This document shows, piece after piece, positions 33,563 to 42,464 of a DNA stretch of 64,000 bases. Each line of letters opens with the position of its first letter. Position 1 is the first letter of the stretch. Under the pieces are notes generated by a model. It made no database searches and was not told the DNA's origin. It worked only from the letters and a program-made list of their open reading frames with translations. The translations under genes were made by a program, and so were the position numbers. Source of the stretch: CAYRWR01 sp964537555 (GTDB lineage: Bacteria; Spirochaetota; Brevinematia; Brevinematales; CAYRWR01); the NCBI GenBank assembly GCA_964537555.1, contig CAZIAD010000013.1:9427-73426 (forward strand), read 5' to 3'.

Positions 33563-34327
33563 CTATTTACTCAGGTTTTCCAGATATGCCTTAGTGAAGA
33601 TCGACTTTGAGATAGGCTTCAGGGAAATACCGTCAAACTTCATAATGGTCTTGTTACCTTTATCAAACTCATCTATAAAGATGTTGTGAATAGAAATATA
33701 TTTACCCTCTATGGTAGTATATTTGAGGAAGTAACCAGTCTGCATCAGAGTGCCGGACAGAGAATAGTTCTGGACTTTCAAGGGCAGATAGTTATCTTTC
33801 CGTACCCAGTATACCACTTTAGGGTAAGTGACGTCCTTGACTTTGGCGATCAGTTCCACTTTGTATACAGGGATCTTACCCAGCATCTCTTCCCCGATAA
33901 TCTCATTGCCTTTTTCATCAGTAGCGGCTTTATATAACTCAGAGGTCTTTCTCTTTTCCATATCACCGGCTTTCATCTCGGAACCATTGATAGATTCATC
34001 CCGGTTGATATGCTGGAAGGTACGGGTATTCTGGCGATACAGCCACATATTATCCCCTGACTTAAGGTAACCATTACCTTTTTCAGCATCCGGGTCTGTG
34101 AAGACCATCATAAAGGAATCATCAGCATCTCTCCGGTAAAATACCATCTTATACTGCTTGGTACCCTGGTCCTTTTTCTGCTGTACCATCTCTATCTGAG
34201 CGGTAATATCCGAGTTCATTTCCATCATAGTATCTATCTTGTCCATTATAGTACTGACTTTGGGCAGGCTATAAGCACTTGCCACTGTCAATACAGCCAT
34301 CATCATTCCAGCAATTAGTCTTTTCAT
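33563..34327 (-). CDS. LolA-like outer-membrane lipoprotein-sorting family protein (periplasmic carrier)
   Basis: A 254-residue exported protein: signal peptide MKRLIAGMMMAVLTVASAYS, then a half-barrel of long antiparallel strands with helix MDKIDTMMEMNSDI. Landmarks FTDPDAEKGNGYLKSGDNMWLY and GKIPVYKVELIAK, then YPKVVYWVRKDNYLPLK match the LolA-like family named outer membrane lipoprotein-sorting protein (PF17131). That family is distinct from proteobacterial LolA and often sits next to MacB/FtsX permeases or RND exporters. It lies between the permeases (15 bp) and the barrel (9 bp). Carrying a lipid or lipoprotein across the periplasm is the expected role; the cargo is unknown. Confidence 0.88.
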   Translation of the reverse strand: MKRLIAGMMMAVLTVASAYSLPKVSTIMDKIDTMMEMNSDITAQIEMVQQKKDQGTKQYKMVFYRRDADDSFMMVFTDPDAEKGNGYLKSGDNMWLYRQNTRTFQHINRDESINGSEMKAGDMEKRKTSELYKAATDEKGNEIIGEEMLGKIPVYKVELIAKVKDVTYPKVVYWVRKDNYLPLKVQNYSLSGTLMQTGYFLKYTTIEGKYISIHNIFIDEFDKGNKTIMKFDGISLKPISKSIFTKAYLENLSK

Positions 34328-34342
34328 GTTTACTCCTTGGTT

Positions 34343-36088
34343 CTATTCATAATGTCTCAGTGCATCAGCCGCTGAGATCTTTGCCGCTTTCCGTGCCGGG
34401 AAATAGGCTACTACCACTGTCATCAATACGATGATGACCATACAGTTTATTATCATTCCTACCGGAGGTATAAAATAGAGATGCCCATCCTTAAGCAGCA
34501 TGGATATCATACCTTCGGGCTTCAGTTCCAGGAGAGAAAATACTCCCATCACTATCAATGCGAAGATCGTACCCGCAATGGTAGCAAAAAAGGAAAGGAA
34601 AGTAGATTCCATTACGAAGGTGCGGCGTACCATTTTGGCCTGCATTCCGATTGCCCGGATCGTTCCGATCTCACGGGTTCTTTCTTTGATAGTCATGTGC
34701 AGGGTATTCACTACCCCTACTGTGATGATCACAAACAGGATCAGTACCCATATCACTGCGATCATGACCAGGACTTTTTCCACCTGTAATATCATATCAG
34801 CGATCTCGCTCATACTACGGATATCGAGCAGGGCCCCTTTGATCTTCATGGTAGAAATACTCTGCTGCTTCTTACGGTAGTCATTCATATTGTAGGTGCG
34901 GGGTAAGAGCTGATAAGGTGTAGCCAGGGCAGCATAGATCTTATCTTCCTTAGTTAACTTACCGAGGTTGTCTTCCATACGGGGCCAGTATTCATACATA
35001 TTATCATACAAATCCAGCATGCTGATCATAGCTACTTCAGGCCCCAGGTTGCCCGGAAAGTCCGCGATAGCAGTGACTTTGAGGTTCCAGACCGGAGATT
35101 TTCCCTCATACTTGGAGATATAGTTTATGCTCAGGCTGGAACCGATAGACAGCCCCAGTTTCTTAGCGAGCGCGGTAGAAATCACTACCCCACCCTCTTT
35201 CCTGTAATCAATGCTTCCTTTGGAAAGCTTTAAAGATTGCTTTAAAATGTTTTGTGCATTTGTATTGGTGGCATATGAGATAAGCTTGATCTTAGACTGT
35301 GCTGTCCCTCCCATTAGCAGGCCGTCTATGATCACCGGCTGAGGGATGAGCGCATCATGCAGTTTATCAGCTACCGCTACGGTCTGGTGAGCATCATTGA
35401 CATTGGACAGATTGATGAGAAAGTCCCCTACTTCATTGGTAGTATAACCAGCCAGCATCTGCATGGATTCCATATTGACATATCCCGCCATCGATTCCAT
35501 GTCATTCTGACTCTTAATGGTGGCTACTACTGTAAGCGTAGCTGCCTGGGATTGGCCATAGATAGTCCTGAGCCGGACCTTGATGGTATCCCCTACTTTG
35601 ACTTTAAGGGTCTCCGCTTTTTTTGAGTAGAGCATAATGGGGTTATTGATAGTCTTATTGGTAAAATCATAGATGTTTCCCTCTTCTACTTTAGCTCCCC
35701 AGAAATTAAAGAATTCACCATTTCCAAATCTGGACTGAGAGACCAGGGCCATCATGTCACTGGTGCCGTTACCGATCACACGCGTAAACTGCTGAAAATT
35801 CCCGTTTACCTCTTCAATATCAGAGACATTAGACCTGATCAGTTTCATGAAATACTCTTTGTCTCTGATGACCTTTACGGTAGTACCGGTCTTTTCTGTC
35901 ACTGTAAGCCCTATATGTCCAATGGCATTTTTCATGAAATGATTTAAAATCAGATTAGTCATTCCATTAGTAAATGATACAGCGATCACCAGAATAGACA
36001 TACCAAAGGCAATACCAATACCCAGGAGGATATTCCTCTTTTTCTGCCTGAACAGGTTGCGTAATGCAATTTTTATTGTTATCCACAT
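34343..36088 (-). CDS. FtsX/MacB-type ABC permease, second subunit
   Basis: A 581-residue membrane protein. Helix 1 is at about 18-40 (NILLGIGIAFGMSILVIAVS), a periplasmic MacB-like core of about 380 residues follows, and three helices are at about 440-575. The cytoplasmic loop before the third helix has the family signature HMTIKERTREIGTIRAIGM. The C-terminus ARKAAKISAADALRHYE is the usual coupling end. It pairs with the preceding permease (36106-37632) and the LolD-type ATPase (37643-38383), giving a LolCDE-like heterodimer. Such exporters do mechanical work on periplasmic lipids, lipoproteins or small molecules and do not usually move cargo through the membrane. Confidence 0.9.
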   Translation of the reverse strand: MWITIKIALRNLFRQKKRNILLGIGIAFGMSILVIAVSFTNGMTNLILNHFMKNAIGHIGLTVTEKTGTTVKVIRDKEYFMKLIRSNVSDIEEVNGNFQQFTRVIGNGTSDMMALVSQSRFGNGEFFNFWGAKVEEGNIYDFTNKTINNPIMLYSKKAETLKVKVGDTIKVRLRTIYGQSQAATLTVVATIKSQNDMESMAGYVNMESMQMLAGYTTNEVGDFLINLSNVNDAHQTVAVADKLHDALIPQPVIIDGLLMGGTAQSKIKLISYATNTNAQNILKQSLKLSKGSIDYRKEGGVVISTALAKKLGLSIGSSLSINYISKYEGKSPVWNLKVTAIADFPGNLGPEVAMISMLDLYDNMYEYWPRMEDNLGKLTKEDKIYAALATPYQLLPRTYNMNDYRKKQQSISTMKIKGALLDIRSMSEIADMILQVEKVLVMIAVIWVLILFVIITVGVVNTLHMTIKERTREIGTIRAIGMQAKMVRRTFVMESTFLSFFATIAGTIFALIVMGVFSLLELKPEGMISMLLKDGHLYFIPPVGMIINCMVIIVLMTVVVAYFPARKAAKISAADALRHYE

Positions 36089-36105
36089 ATTATTCTCCTA
36101 TTGCC

Positions 36106-37632
36106 TTATTCTCTGGAAATCGCTTCCAGGGGAGTGATCTTTTTGGCCACTTTCACCGGATATATGATCGCTACGGCAGTCACCAGGGCCAGCATGACTA
36201 TACCCTGAATAAAGGCTGCTACATCTATGAGAGGCTTAAAATAATCTCCACCAAACAGCAGCTGAGTCATTTCGTTGGGAGCCTTGATATTCAACTGAGC
36301 CAGAATGATCACTATGATAGTTCCTGTTATTATTCCGGCACCACCGAAGATGGCTGACAGTAATGTGGTCTCAGCTACAAACATGCGGCCAATGGTCTTA
36401 CGCTGTGCCCCCACGGCCCGCATCATACCGATCTCGTTAGTACGCTCCATGGCATTCATGGATAGAGTATTCATGATCACTATCACCGCCACAAAATACA
36501 CAAACAGTACAAACACTATCAGAGCGATGCGCATAAAATTGGAGAAATTACCGATCTGACCCATAGCCTTTGACCAGACTATACCTCTGGCGTCCATACC
36601 CAGATCTTTAAACTCCTTGTTGAGTCTTGATAAAAACTGGTTCCGGTCCACTCCCGGATTTAACTTTATACTCACAAAATGGAAAGAACCATCTTTCCAG
36701 TCCAGATCCTTGTTTATGACATTTTTCTCCTGTTTCAGTGATCCCTGCTTCAGAGTAGTATTCTTTACTTCCAGATCACCTATCAGGTCTTCACTGCCAA
36801 ACATGTCATCCAGATTCTCGGTGTCCAGATCCAGTAATTCTGCATTATCTTTCGAGACTTCTATCTGGTTATCTGCAGCAGAGATCAGTCCAAAGGCTTC
36901 CCGGAAGGACTCTATGTCCATAAAGTTCAATTGTTCCATTAGTTTGTTCAAAGAACTGAATACAAAGATACCCTTGAAGTCCAGCCGGATATCTTTCATG
37001 GTACCGCTGTCGCTCAGTCCCATTACCACTACATTATCTACTGTCTGTAAAGATTCACGGTTGGTATATGCCATACCCAGGAGATTGGAGACTACTACCT
37101 GTCCGTTAACAGGAATGGGCCATTGGGCGGTGTCTTCGTAATATCTCTCCCGGTAGGCATGATTCATAATGATCCCTCGTTCTCCGGGTACCAGTGTCTT
37201 TCCTTCTTTGATGCGCAGATTACCGGGGAAATATTCCTGGTATGATTTAAAATCCACCCCAAAATAGGCAACTCCGGAGGGATGATTAGCCTCAGTGAGA
37301 AGCATGGCTATACCATAATTCATGGGCAGGAATTTGTCTATACTCTTATTGGTCATCAGGTATTGCTCCAGGCCCCGGTAATCACTGAGAGTCTTCATGG
37401 GACGGGGCATTCCGGAAAACACACTGTCTTCCTTCTGATTGGTAGATACAATGATAATATCACCGGTCATGTTTTGTACCATGTTTTTGTCAGTATTCTT
37501 TACGAGTCCGTTGATGACGCCATTTCCCAGGGTCATGATCAATGCCCCCAAAAATAAAATCGCTCCTATCACCAGACTCTTTCCCTTATGCCGCATAAGG
37601 TTGCGAAGGGAGATCTTCCAGATTATATTCAT
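36106..37632 (-). CDS. FtsX/MacB-type ABC permease, first subunit
   Basis: A 508-residue permease with the same layout as the next gene: N-terminal ISLRNLMRHKGKSLVIGAIL with helix 1, a large periplasmic domain, and three C-terminal helices. The coupling motif is MNAMERTNEIGMMRAVGAQRKT (here quoted in two parts, MNAMERTNEIGM and MRAVGAQ). The C-terminus reads PLEAISRE. A central acidic segment (ELLDLDTENLDDMFGSEDLI) is an unusual insertion in the periplasmic domain and could be a flexible loop contacting the carrier. It starts 10 bp after the ATPase gene and ends 17 bp before the second permease gene. Confidence 0.9.
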   Translation of the reverse strand: MNIIWKISLRNLMRHKGKSLVIGAILFLGALIMTLGNGVINGLVKNTDKNMVQNMTGDIIIVSTNQKEDSVFSGMPRPMKTLSDYRGLEQYLMTNKSIDKFLPMNYGIAMLLTEANHPSGVAYFGVDFKSYQEYFPGNLRIKEGKTLVPGERGIIMNHAYRERYYEDTAQWPIPVNGQVVVSNLLGMAYTNRESLQTVDNVVVMGLSDSGTMKDIRLDFKGIFVFSSLNKLMEQLNFMDIESFREAFGLISAADNQIEVSKDNAELLDLDTENLDDMFGSEDLIGDLEVKNTTLKQGSLKQEKNVINKDLDWKDGSFHFVSIKLNPGVDRNQFLSRLNKEFKDLGMDARGIVWSKAMGQIGNFSNFMRIALIVFVLFVYFVAVIVIMNTLSMNAMERTNEIGMMRAVGAQRKTIGRMFVAETTLLSAIFGGAGIITGTIIVIILAQLNIKAPNEMTQLLFGGDYFKPLIDVAAFIQGIVMLALVTAVAIIYPVKVAKKITPLEAISRE

Positions 37633-37642
37633 TTTTGTCTCC

Positions 37643-38383
37643 CTATTTCTTTTCTATAAGTCCGTCTTTAATATGTACAACTCTCTTGGCGTACTTTATC
37701 ACCTCAGGGTCATGAGTAGAGAAGATAAATGTAGTCTTCTCGACTTTGTTCAGGTCTCTCATCAGGGACAGGATCTGCTCACTGGTCTCTGAGTCCAGAT
37801 TGGCAGTAGGCTCATCCGCCAGGATAATATCAGGCTGGGTTACCAGAGCCCGTGCTATAGCCACGCGCTGTCTTTGTCCTCCTGACAGTTCCGCCGGTTT
37901 ATGGTCAATGTATTCGGCCAGGCCCACTTCCTGTATCAGTTTTTCAGCACGCTCTCTGATCTCCTCTTTCTCCATCTTTTTCATAAGCAAAAGAGGAAAC
38001 TCCACGTTTTCCCGGATATCCAGGACCGGTATGAGGTTAAAAGTCTGAAAAATGAAACCGATCTTGTAGAGACGCAGATTAGTGAGCTGTACATCATTAA
38101 GGATGTACATGCCATTGGAAGCCTGGCTCATATGCACACCGTCATCACTGTGCAGGGCCTGAGTGGAGGATACTACTTTGTCTCCGATCACTACATCACC
38201 CCGGGTAGGAGTATCTATACAGCCGATGATATTCAGCAGAGTGGTCTTACCACTTCCGGAAGGTCCGATAATAGACAGGAAGTCTCCCTTATCTACTGTC
38301 ATATCTACCCCTTTGAGGGCATGTACGGTGGTCTCTCCTAAAGGATAGTCTTTAACGACTCCTTTCATTTCGATCAAACTCAT
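37643..38383 (-). CDS. LolD/MacB-type ABC transporter ATP-binding protein
   Basis: A 246-residue ATPase. Walker A GPSGSGKTTLLN, Q-loop FIFQTFNLIPVLD, signature ELSGGQRQRVAIARAL, Walker B IILADEPTANLD and switch His in IFSTHDPEV are all intact, and the sequence fits the LolD/MacB group. Between Walker A and the Q-loop there is an extra stretch of about 18 residues (VSSTQALHSDDGVHMSQASN is its core), not present in ordinary LolD proteins. GGAGGAATAG before the ATG at 38383 decides the start, one nt after the stop of the upstream ATPase. It should energise the two FtsX-type permeases that follow. Confidence 0.95.
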   Translation of the reverse strand: MSLIEMKGVVKDYPLGETTVHALKGVDMTVDKGDFLSIIGPSGSGKTTLLNIIGCIDTPTRGDVVIGDKVVSSTQALHSDDGVHMSQASNGMYILNDVQLTNLRLYKIGFIFQTFNLIPVLDIRENVEFPLLLMKKMEKEEIRERAEKLIQEVGLAEYIDHKPAELSGGQRQRVAIARALVTQPDIILADEPTANLDSETSEQILSLMRDLNKVEKTTFIFSTHDPEVIKYAKRVVHIKDGLIEKK

Positions 38384-38384
38384 T

Positions 38385-39269
38385 CTATTCCTCCACGCTT
38401 GTTTTTTTAACATCAATCAGGTAGAGAAATATCTCTTTGAGGTTTAAGAGATAGGTCTTACCTGCTATATCGCCATTATACTTCTCTTTTTCTATAAACA
38501 ATGTCACTATTCCTCCCTCCTGAGTACGATAATTGACTACTCCTGGGTTTTGAAGAAGGCTATCCAGGTCTTCCGGGTTTTCCAGGATGATCTCAAAATA
38601 CTTTTCCTTTAGCTCATCTATGCTGCCCTCATACAGGTTTCTTCCCTGATGCAGGATGATCACCTTATCCGCTACTCTTTCCACTTCTTCCAGAATATGG
38701 GATGAGTAAAATACAGTGCGTCCTTCCCAGGAGCTGCTTTTTAATTCATCTATGATCAGATTCCTGATATAGGGATCCAGTCCGGACAAAGGCTCATCCA
38801 GGACCAGAAGCTCGGCATTGGATGCCAGTCCCAGGAGTATGTATAAGCCCGAACGCTGGCCCTGTGACAGATGTGAGATCTTCTGTCCCCGGTACCGGTC
38901 CAGCCCCATTTTTTCCATGAGCCTGTTCATGTGTTCGATGTCTATGTTTAGGCTAGGGCCCGTTTTTTTTGTGATCTCCTCCAGCATCTCTTCCAGAATA
39001 AGATCGCAGGGCAGAGCCTTATTTTCAGGTACATAATAAATCCGTCCCGGATAGAAAGCGGAGGAAATCTCTTCCATTTCTTTATCCCATAATGAGACCT
39101 GTCCTTTCTTATGCAGATGCCCCATCAGCACTTCCATAGTAGTAGTCTTTCCCGCTCCATTCACCCCTATTAATGCAGTAATAGTCCCGGGTTCCAGTTC
39201 AAAGCTTAGGTCTGAAATCGCAGAATGCTGCGGGTACTGTTTGGTCACTCCTGAAAAATTGACTATCAT
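38385..39269 (-). CDS. YtrB-type ABC transporter ATP-binding protein
   Basis: A 294-residue ATPase of the ABC-2 export class. Walker A is GVNGAGKTTTMEVLMG, the signature is LSQGQRSGLYILLGLA (Q in place of the usual G), Walker B is LLVLDEPLSGLDP and the switch His is in YSSHILEEV. The last 80 residues form the C-terminal extension of this subfamily. It overlaps the GntR gene by 4 bp (ATGA). In the known Bacillus ytr and related GntR-ABC operons the regulator, ATPase and an ABC-2 permease belong together. The permease here is at the far end of the operon (31432-32202), which is the likely partner. Confidence 0.92.
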   Translation of the reverse strand: MIVNFSGVTKQYPQHSAISDLSFELEPGTITALIGVNGAGKTTTMEVLMGHLHKKGQVSLWDKEMEEISSAFYPGRIYYVPENKALPCDLILEEMLEEITKKTGPSLNIDIEHMNRLMEKMGLDRYRGQKISHLSQGQRSGLYILLGLASNAELLVLDEPLSGLDPYIRNLIIDELKSSSWEGRTVFYSSHILEEVERVADKVIILHQGRNLYEGSIDELKEKYFEIILENPEDLDSLLQNPGVVNYRTQEGGIVTLFIEKEKYNGDIAGKTYLLNLKEIFLYLIDVKKTSVEE

Positions 39270-39643
39270 TCCTCTTCCCCGGAATATATTTCATCTACGG
39301 TCTGCTGAATACTAAGATTCAATTCATTTTTATCGACTTTTTTTACTTTAGCATCGATGACTATCCTTTTCAGGCCTGTTTTCAGGTCTTCCCAGTTCTC
39401 TTTTTTATTGTTTTTAATATAAAATCCCATACCCTGTCGGGAATACACTACCCCTTCAGAGATCAGCTCGCGGTATGCCCGGGCCACTGTATTGGGATTG
39501 ACTTTGATCTGCAAGGCCAGATGACGTACTGAAGGCAGCTCCTGATCCGGGGTCAGGAGTCCTGAAGCAATATCCGTTTTGACGGCATCTACGATCTGGC
39601 GATAGACTGCCAGGCCGGATACGTAATCTATCTTTAATATCAT
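39266..39643 (-). CDS. GntR-family regulator, YtrA subfamily
   Basis: A 125-residue repressor-type protein. The winged helix is AVYRQIVDAVKTDIASGLL, then LPSVRHLALQIKVNPNTVARAYRELISEG and the wing VYSRQGMGFYI (quoted in parts). The short C-terminal tail, about 45 residues of helix, is the YtrA-type dimerisation tail instead of a ligand-binding domain, so it probably senses a membrane- or cell wall-related state indirectly. It is the first gene of the operon and translation is coupled to the YtrB-type gene. The inverted repeat at 39658-39688 lies just upstream and is the likely operator. Confidence 0.9.
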   Translation of the reverse strand: MILKIDYVSGLAVYRQIVDAVKTDIASGLLTPDQELPSVRHLALQIKVNPNTVARAYRELISEGVVYSRQGMGFYIKNNKKENWEDLKTGLKRIVIDAKVKKVDKNELNLSIQQTVDEIYSGEEE

Positions 39644-39657
39644 AAACCCCTCTTGAC

Positions 39658-39701
39658 CTAACTGTACTATCTATATTAATACAGTTAGAGCAAAAAATCA
39701 A
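39658..39701 (-). promoter_or_regulatory. Promoter and probable YtrA operator
   Basis: The -35 is TTGATT (complement of 39696-39701), the spacer is 17 nt and the -10 is TAATAT (complement of 39673-39678). CTAACTGTA (39658-39666) and TACAGTTAG (39680-39688) form a perfect 9-bp inverted repeat with a 13-nt spacer, covering the -10. This is the expected geometry for autorepression by the YtrA-type regulator. Confidence 0.8.
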
Positions 39702-39708
39702 ATCTTTT

Positions 39709-40347
39709 TTATAAATTTTTTTCTACACCCGGTACCATGGGTACAAAACGTACAAAACAGACGCTTTCAGAGACTATCCTGTTATTATTCTTTTGATATA
39801 TCATAAGCCGTTGTATCCCGTTTTCTTCAAAAGGCATAAGCATCCGCCCTCCGTCTTTGACCTGAGCCCATATCTCTTCCGGAAAAACAGGACTGGCACA
39901 ACTGATAATGATCCCGTCATAAGGGGCAAACTCAGCCCAGCCCCGGTAGCCATCACTCAGACTCAGGTGTACCTCCTCCAGGCCCAGCTGATCCAGGTTT
40001 GATCTGGCCTGGCGGAATAATGGGGCTATTCTTTCTATAGAATATACTTCCAATCCCAGGTATCTTAGCACAGCAGCCATGTATCCAGACCCCGTGCCTA
40101 TTTCCAGCACTTTCTGTCCGGGGACACAGTGCAGGCACTCAGCCATCAAGGCAACTATATATGGCTGAGATATAGTCTGCCCGTAACCGATAGCCAGGGG
40201 CCTGTCTTCATAGGCAGAGGTCTCAGCCTGTTTAGGTACAAACAGATGGCGAGGCACTTTGACTATTGCTTCCAGGACAGCAGGGGAATGAATACCTCTG
40301 GCTTCTATCTGCTCCCTGACCATAGATTCTCTATCTCTATCCCGCAT
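39709..40347 (-). CDS. pcm: Protein-L-isoaspartate O-methyltransferase
   Basis: A 212-residue SAM-dependent methyltransferase that repairs isoaspartyl residues in ageing proteins. Seen: VPRHLFVP and YEDRPLAIGYGQTISQPYIV in the N-terminal part (both typical, containing substrate-contact residues), then the SAM motif VLEIGTGSGYMAAVL and motif II FAPYDGIIISCA. The usual PLVPFG-like edge is LMPFEENG here. Length is normal. AGGGTAGGC stands before the ATG. It is divergent from the amylase gene and directly upstream of the YtrA-operon promoter, without a clear terminator between. Confidence 0.95.
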   Translation of the reverse strand: MRDRDRESMVREQIEARGIHSPAVLEAIVKVPRHLFVPKQAETSAYEDRPLAIGYGQTISQPYIVALMAECLHCVPGQKVLEIGTGSGYMAAVLRYLGLEVYSIERIAPLFRQARSNLDQLGLEEVHLSLSDGYRGWAEFAPYDGIIISCASPVFPEEIWAQVKDGGRMLMPFEENGIQRLMIYQKNNNRIVSESVCFVRFVPMVPGVEKNL

Positions 40348-40532
40348 TGCCTACCCTTATTTATAACACAGAATATACTAAAAAGTGTCACCTCAGATCC
40401 ACTGTTTTACTAATATAGACTGATTTTCATAAAATTTATTGCAAAAATCCGGAAAAATGTACATTTGTACTTTCTCAAATTGTCTTTTTGGGTTATAATT
40501 AAAAAAATTAGATTACTATGGAGGATGTGTAT

Positions 40533-42428
40533 ATGAAAAAAGTACTGATTCTATCTCTATTAATGGTACTGGCTCTGGGGAGTACCAGCGATCTGTCTGC
40601 CAAGAAAGAGACAAAGATACCTAAAAACCCCAATGTTACACTGAAAGAAGAGAACAACAAGATCATCATCTACCAGATGATGACCCGCTTATTCGGCAAT
40701 AAAATGACCCTGAACAAAAAGTACGGAACCCCTGAGGAAAATGGGGTGGGTAAATTTGCCGACATCACTGATACTGCCCTCAAAGAACTAAAAGACCTGG
40801 GTATTACCCATGTATGGTATACCGGTGTACTGGAACATGCCATTATGGCTGACTATACAAAATATGGAGCCTTTCTGGATGATGCTGATGTGGTAAAAGG
40901 CCGGGCCGGATCTCCTTATGCCATAAAAGACTACTATGATGTCAACCCTGACCTGGCTATCGATGTAAAAAACCGTAAGCAGGAATTCAAAGCTTTGATA
41001 AAACGTACCCATGATATGGGACTTAAAGTCCTGATCGACTTTGTACCTAATCATGTGGCCCGGAAATATCAGTCTGATGCCAAGCCCGCCGGTGTGGAAG
41101 ACTTAGGCCAGAAGGACGATACCACTAAAAAATTCGACCCAAATAACAATTTCTATTATCTTCCCGGAAAAGACTTTATGGTCCCTAACGGCTATGACCC
41201 TCTGGGTAAAAATGAAAAATTTATCACTGAAGATGGAAAGTTTTTAGAATCCCCCGCAAAGGCTACCGGTAATGACCAGTTTGTAGAGCAGCCCGATGTC
41301 AATGCCTGGTTTGAGACAGTAAAACTGAACTATGGAGTGGATATTCAAAATGGCCGCAAGACCTATTTCGAGCCTGTACCTAATACCTGGTATAAGATGC
41401 GCGACATCCTCATATACTGGGTCAATTTTGGAGTGGACGGCTTCCGATGTGACATGGCTGAAATGGTACCTGTAGAATTCTGGGGCTGGGCTATTCCTCA
41501 GGTAAAAAAAGTAAACCCTGAAGTAAAATTTATTGCGGAGATCTATAATCCCGCAGTATATAGTAAATATATCAAGACTGGAAAATTTGATTATCTGTAT
41601 GACAAGGTAGGACTTTACGATTCAGTAAGAGCTCTCATAAAGGCAAAAAATAAGACCGGAAATGCCAAGGGAATATATTGGGCCTGGAATAAAGTAAAAA
41701 AATTCCCCGGTAACATGGTGAGCTTTCTGGAAAATCATGATGAGCAGCGTATAGCCAGCAAGGCTTTTTCCAATGATCCTGTCTTAGCCATACCCGGCAT
41801 GGCACTCTCGGCTACCCTCTATCCCGGGCCGGTCATGATTTATTTCGGACAGGAAGTAGGAGAACCGGGACTGGGAGCCGAAGGATTTCAGGGTAATGAC
41901 GGCCGCACCACTATTTTTGATTACTGGGGCGTTCCTGAACACCAGAAATGGATGAATGGTGGTAAGTTTGACGGCGGCCTGCTTTCAGATGATCAGAAGC
42001 AGCTCAGAGATACCTATAAAAAACTGCTCAACCTGGTTAAAGACACTCCTGCATTCTCTCAGGGCAATATTTATGATCTCAACTACATCAACAGTAAAAT
42101 GTCTAAAGATTATTCGGAAAGGACTATCTACTCATTCCTGCGCTATTCCGGTACTGAAGTATACCTGGTAGTGGCGAATTTCCAGAGAGAAGACAGTGAA
42201 GAAAACTACAAAGGTACCCGTACCTATATCAAGATACCACAGGAAGCCTGGGATGCCATCAAAATGACTCCCCAGGGCGATTATAGCCTCACAGATGTAT
42301 TCCTCACTGATACTACGATCAAATTTAATGCATCAAAAACCCTGAATCTTACTAAAGACAGATCCGGCATAGAGATCGATTTGAAACCCTACTCATTTTA
42401 TATCTTTAAATTATCCAAGGTTAAATGA
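40533..42428 (+). CDS. Secreted GH13-family alpha-amylase
   Basis: A 631-residue glycoside hydrolase with signal peptide (MKKVLILSLLMVLALGSTSDLSA). The four GH13 regions are intact: I DFVPNHVAR (about 169-177), II GFRCDMAEM with the catalytic Asp at about 306, III FIAEIYN with the catalytic Glu at about 335, and IV FLENHDEQR with the transition-state Asp at about 403. The C-terminal beta domain begins after about 520. GGAGG overlaps an upstream ATG at 40518, making the ATG at 40533 the real start. No lipobox, so it is periplasmic or secreted. A TATAAT box precedes it near 40494. Expected to hydrolyse alpha-1,4-glucans (starch, glycogen or maltodextrin); the exact subfamily is not fixed. Confidence 0.93.
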   Translation: MKKVLILSLLMVLALGSTSDLSAKKETKIPKNPNVTLKEENNKIIIYQMMTRLFGNKMTLNKKYGTPEENGVGKFADITDTALKELKDLGITHVWYTGVLEHAIMADYTKYGAFLDDADVVKGRAGSPYAIKDYYDVNPDLAIDVKNRKQEFKALIKRTHDMGLKVLIDFVPNHVARKYQSDAKPAGVEDLGQKDDTTKKFDPNNNFYYLPGKDFMVPNGYDPLGKNEKFITEDGKFLESPAKATGNDQFVEQPDVNAWFETVKLNYGVDIQNGRKTYFEPVPNTWYKMRDILIYWVNFGVDGFRCDMAEMVPVEFWGWAIPQVKKVNPEVKFIAEIYNPAVYSKYIKTGKFDYLYDKVGLYDSVRALIKAKNKTGNAKGIYWAWNKVKKFPGNMVSFLENHDEQRIASKAFSNDPVLAIPGMALSATLYPGPVMIYFGQEVGEPGLGAEGFQGNDGRTTIFDYWGVPEHQKWMNGGKFDGGLLSDDQKQLRDTYKKLLNLVKDTPAFSQGNIYDLNYINSKMSKDYSERTIYSFLRYSGTEVYLVVANFQREDSEENYKGTRTYIKIPQEAWDAIKMTPQGDYSLTDVFLTDTTIKFNASKTLNLTKDRSGIEIDLKPYSFYIFKLSKVK

Positions 42429-42437
42429 AGAAATAAT

Positions 42438-42464
42438 AAAGGCCCCTTCGGGGGCCTTTTTTTT
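42438..42464 (+). terminator. Terminator of the amylase gene
   Basis: AAAGGCCCC-TTCG-GGGGCCTTT forms a 9-bp stem with a stable TTCG tetraloop followed by a run of T. It touches the stop codon of the convergent gene at 42463, so it may serve both directions. Confidence 0.93.
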
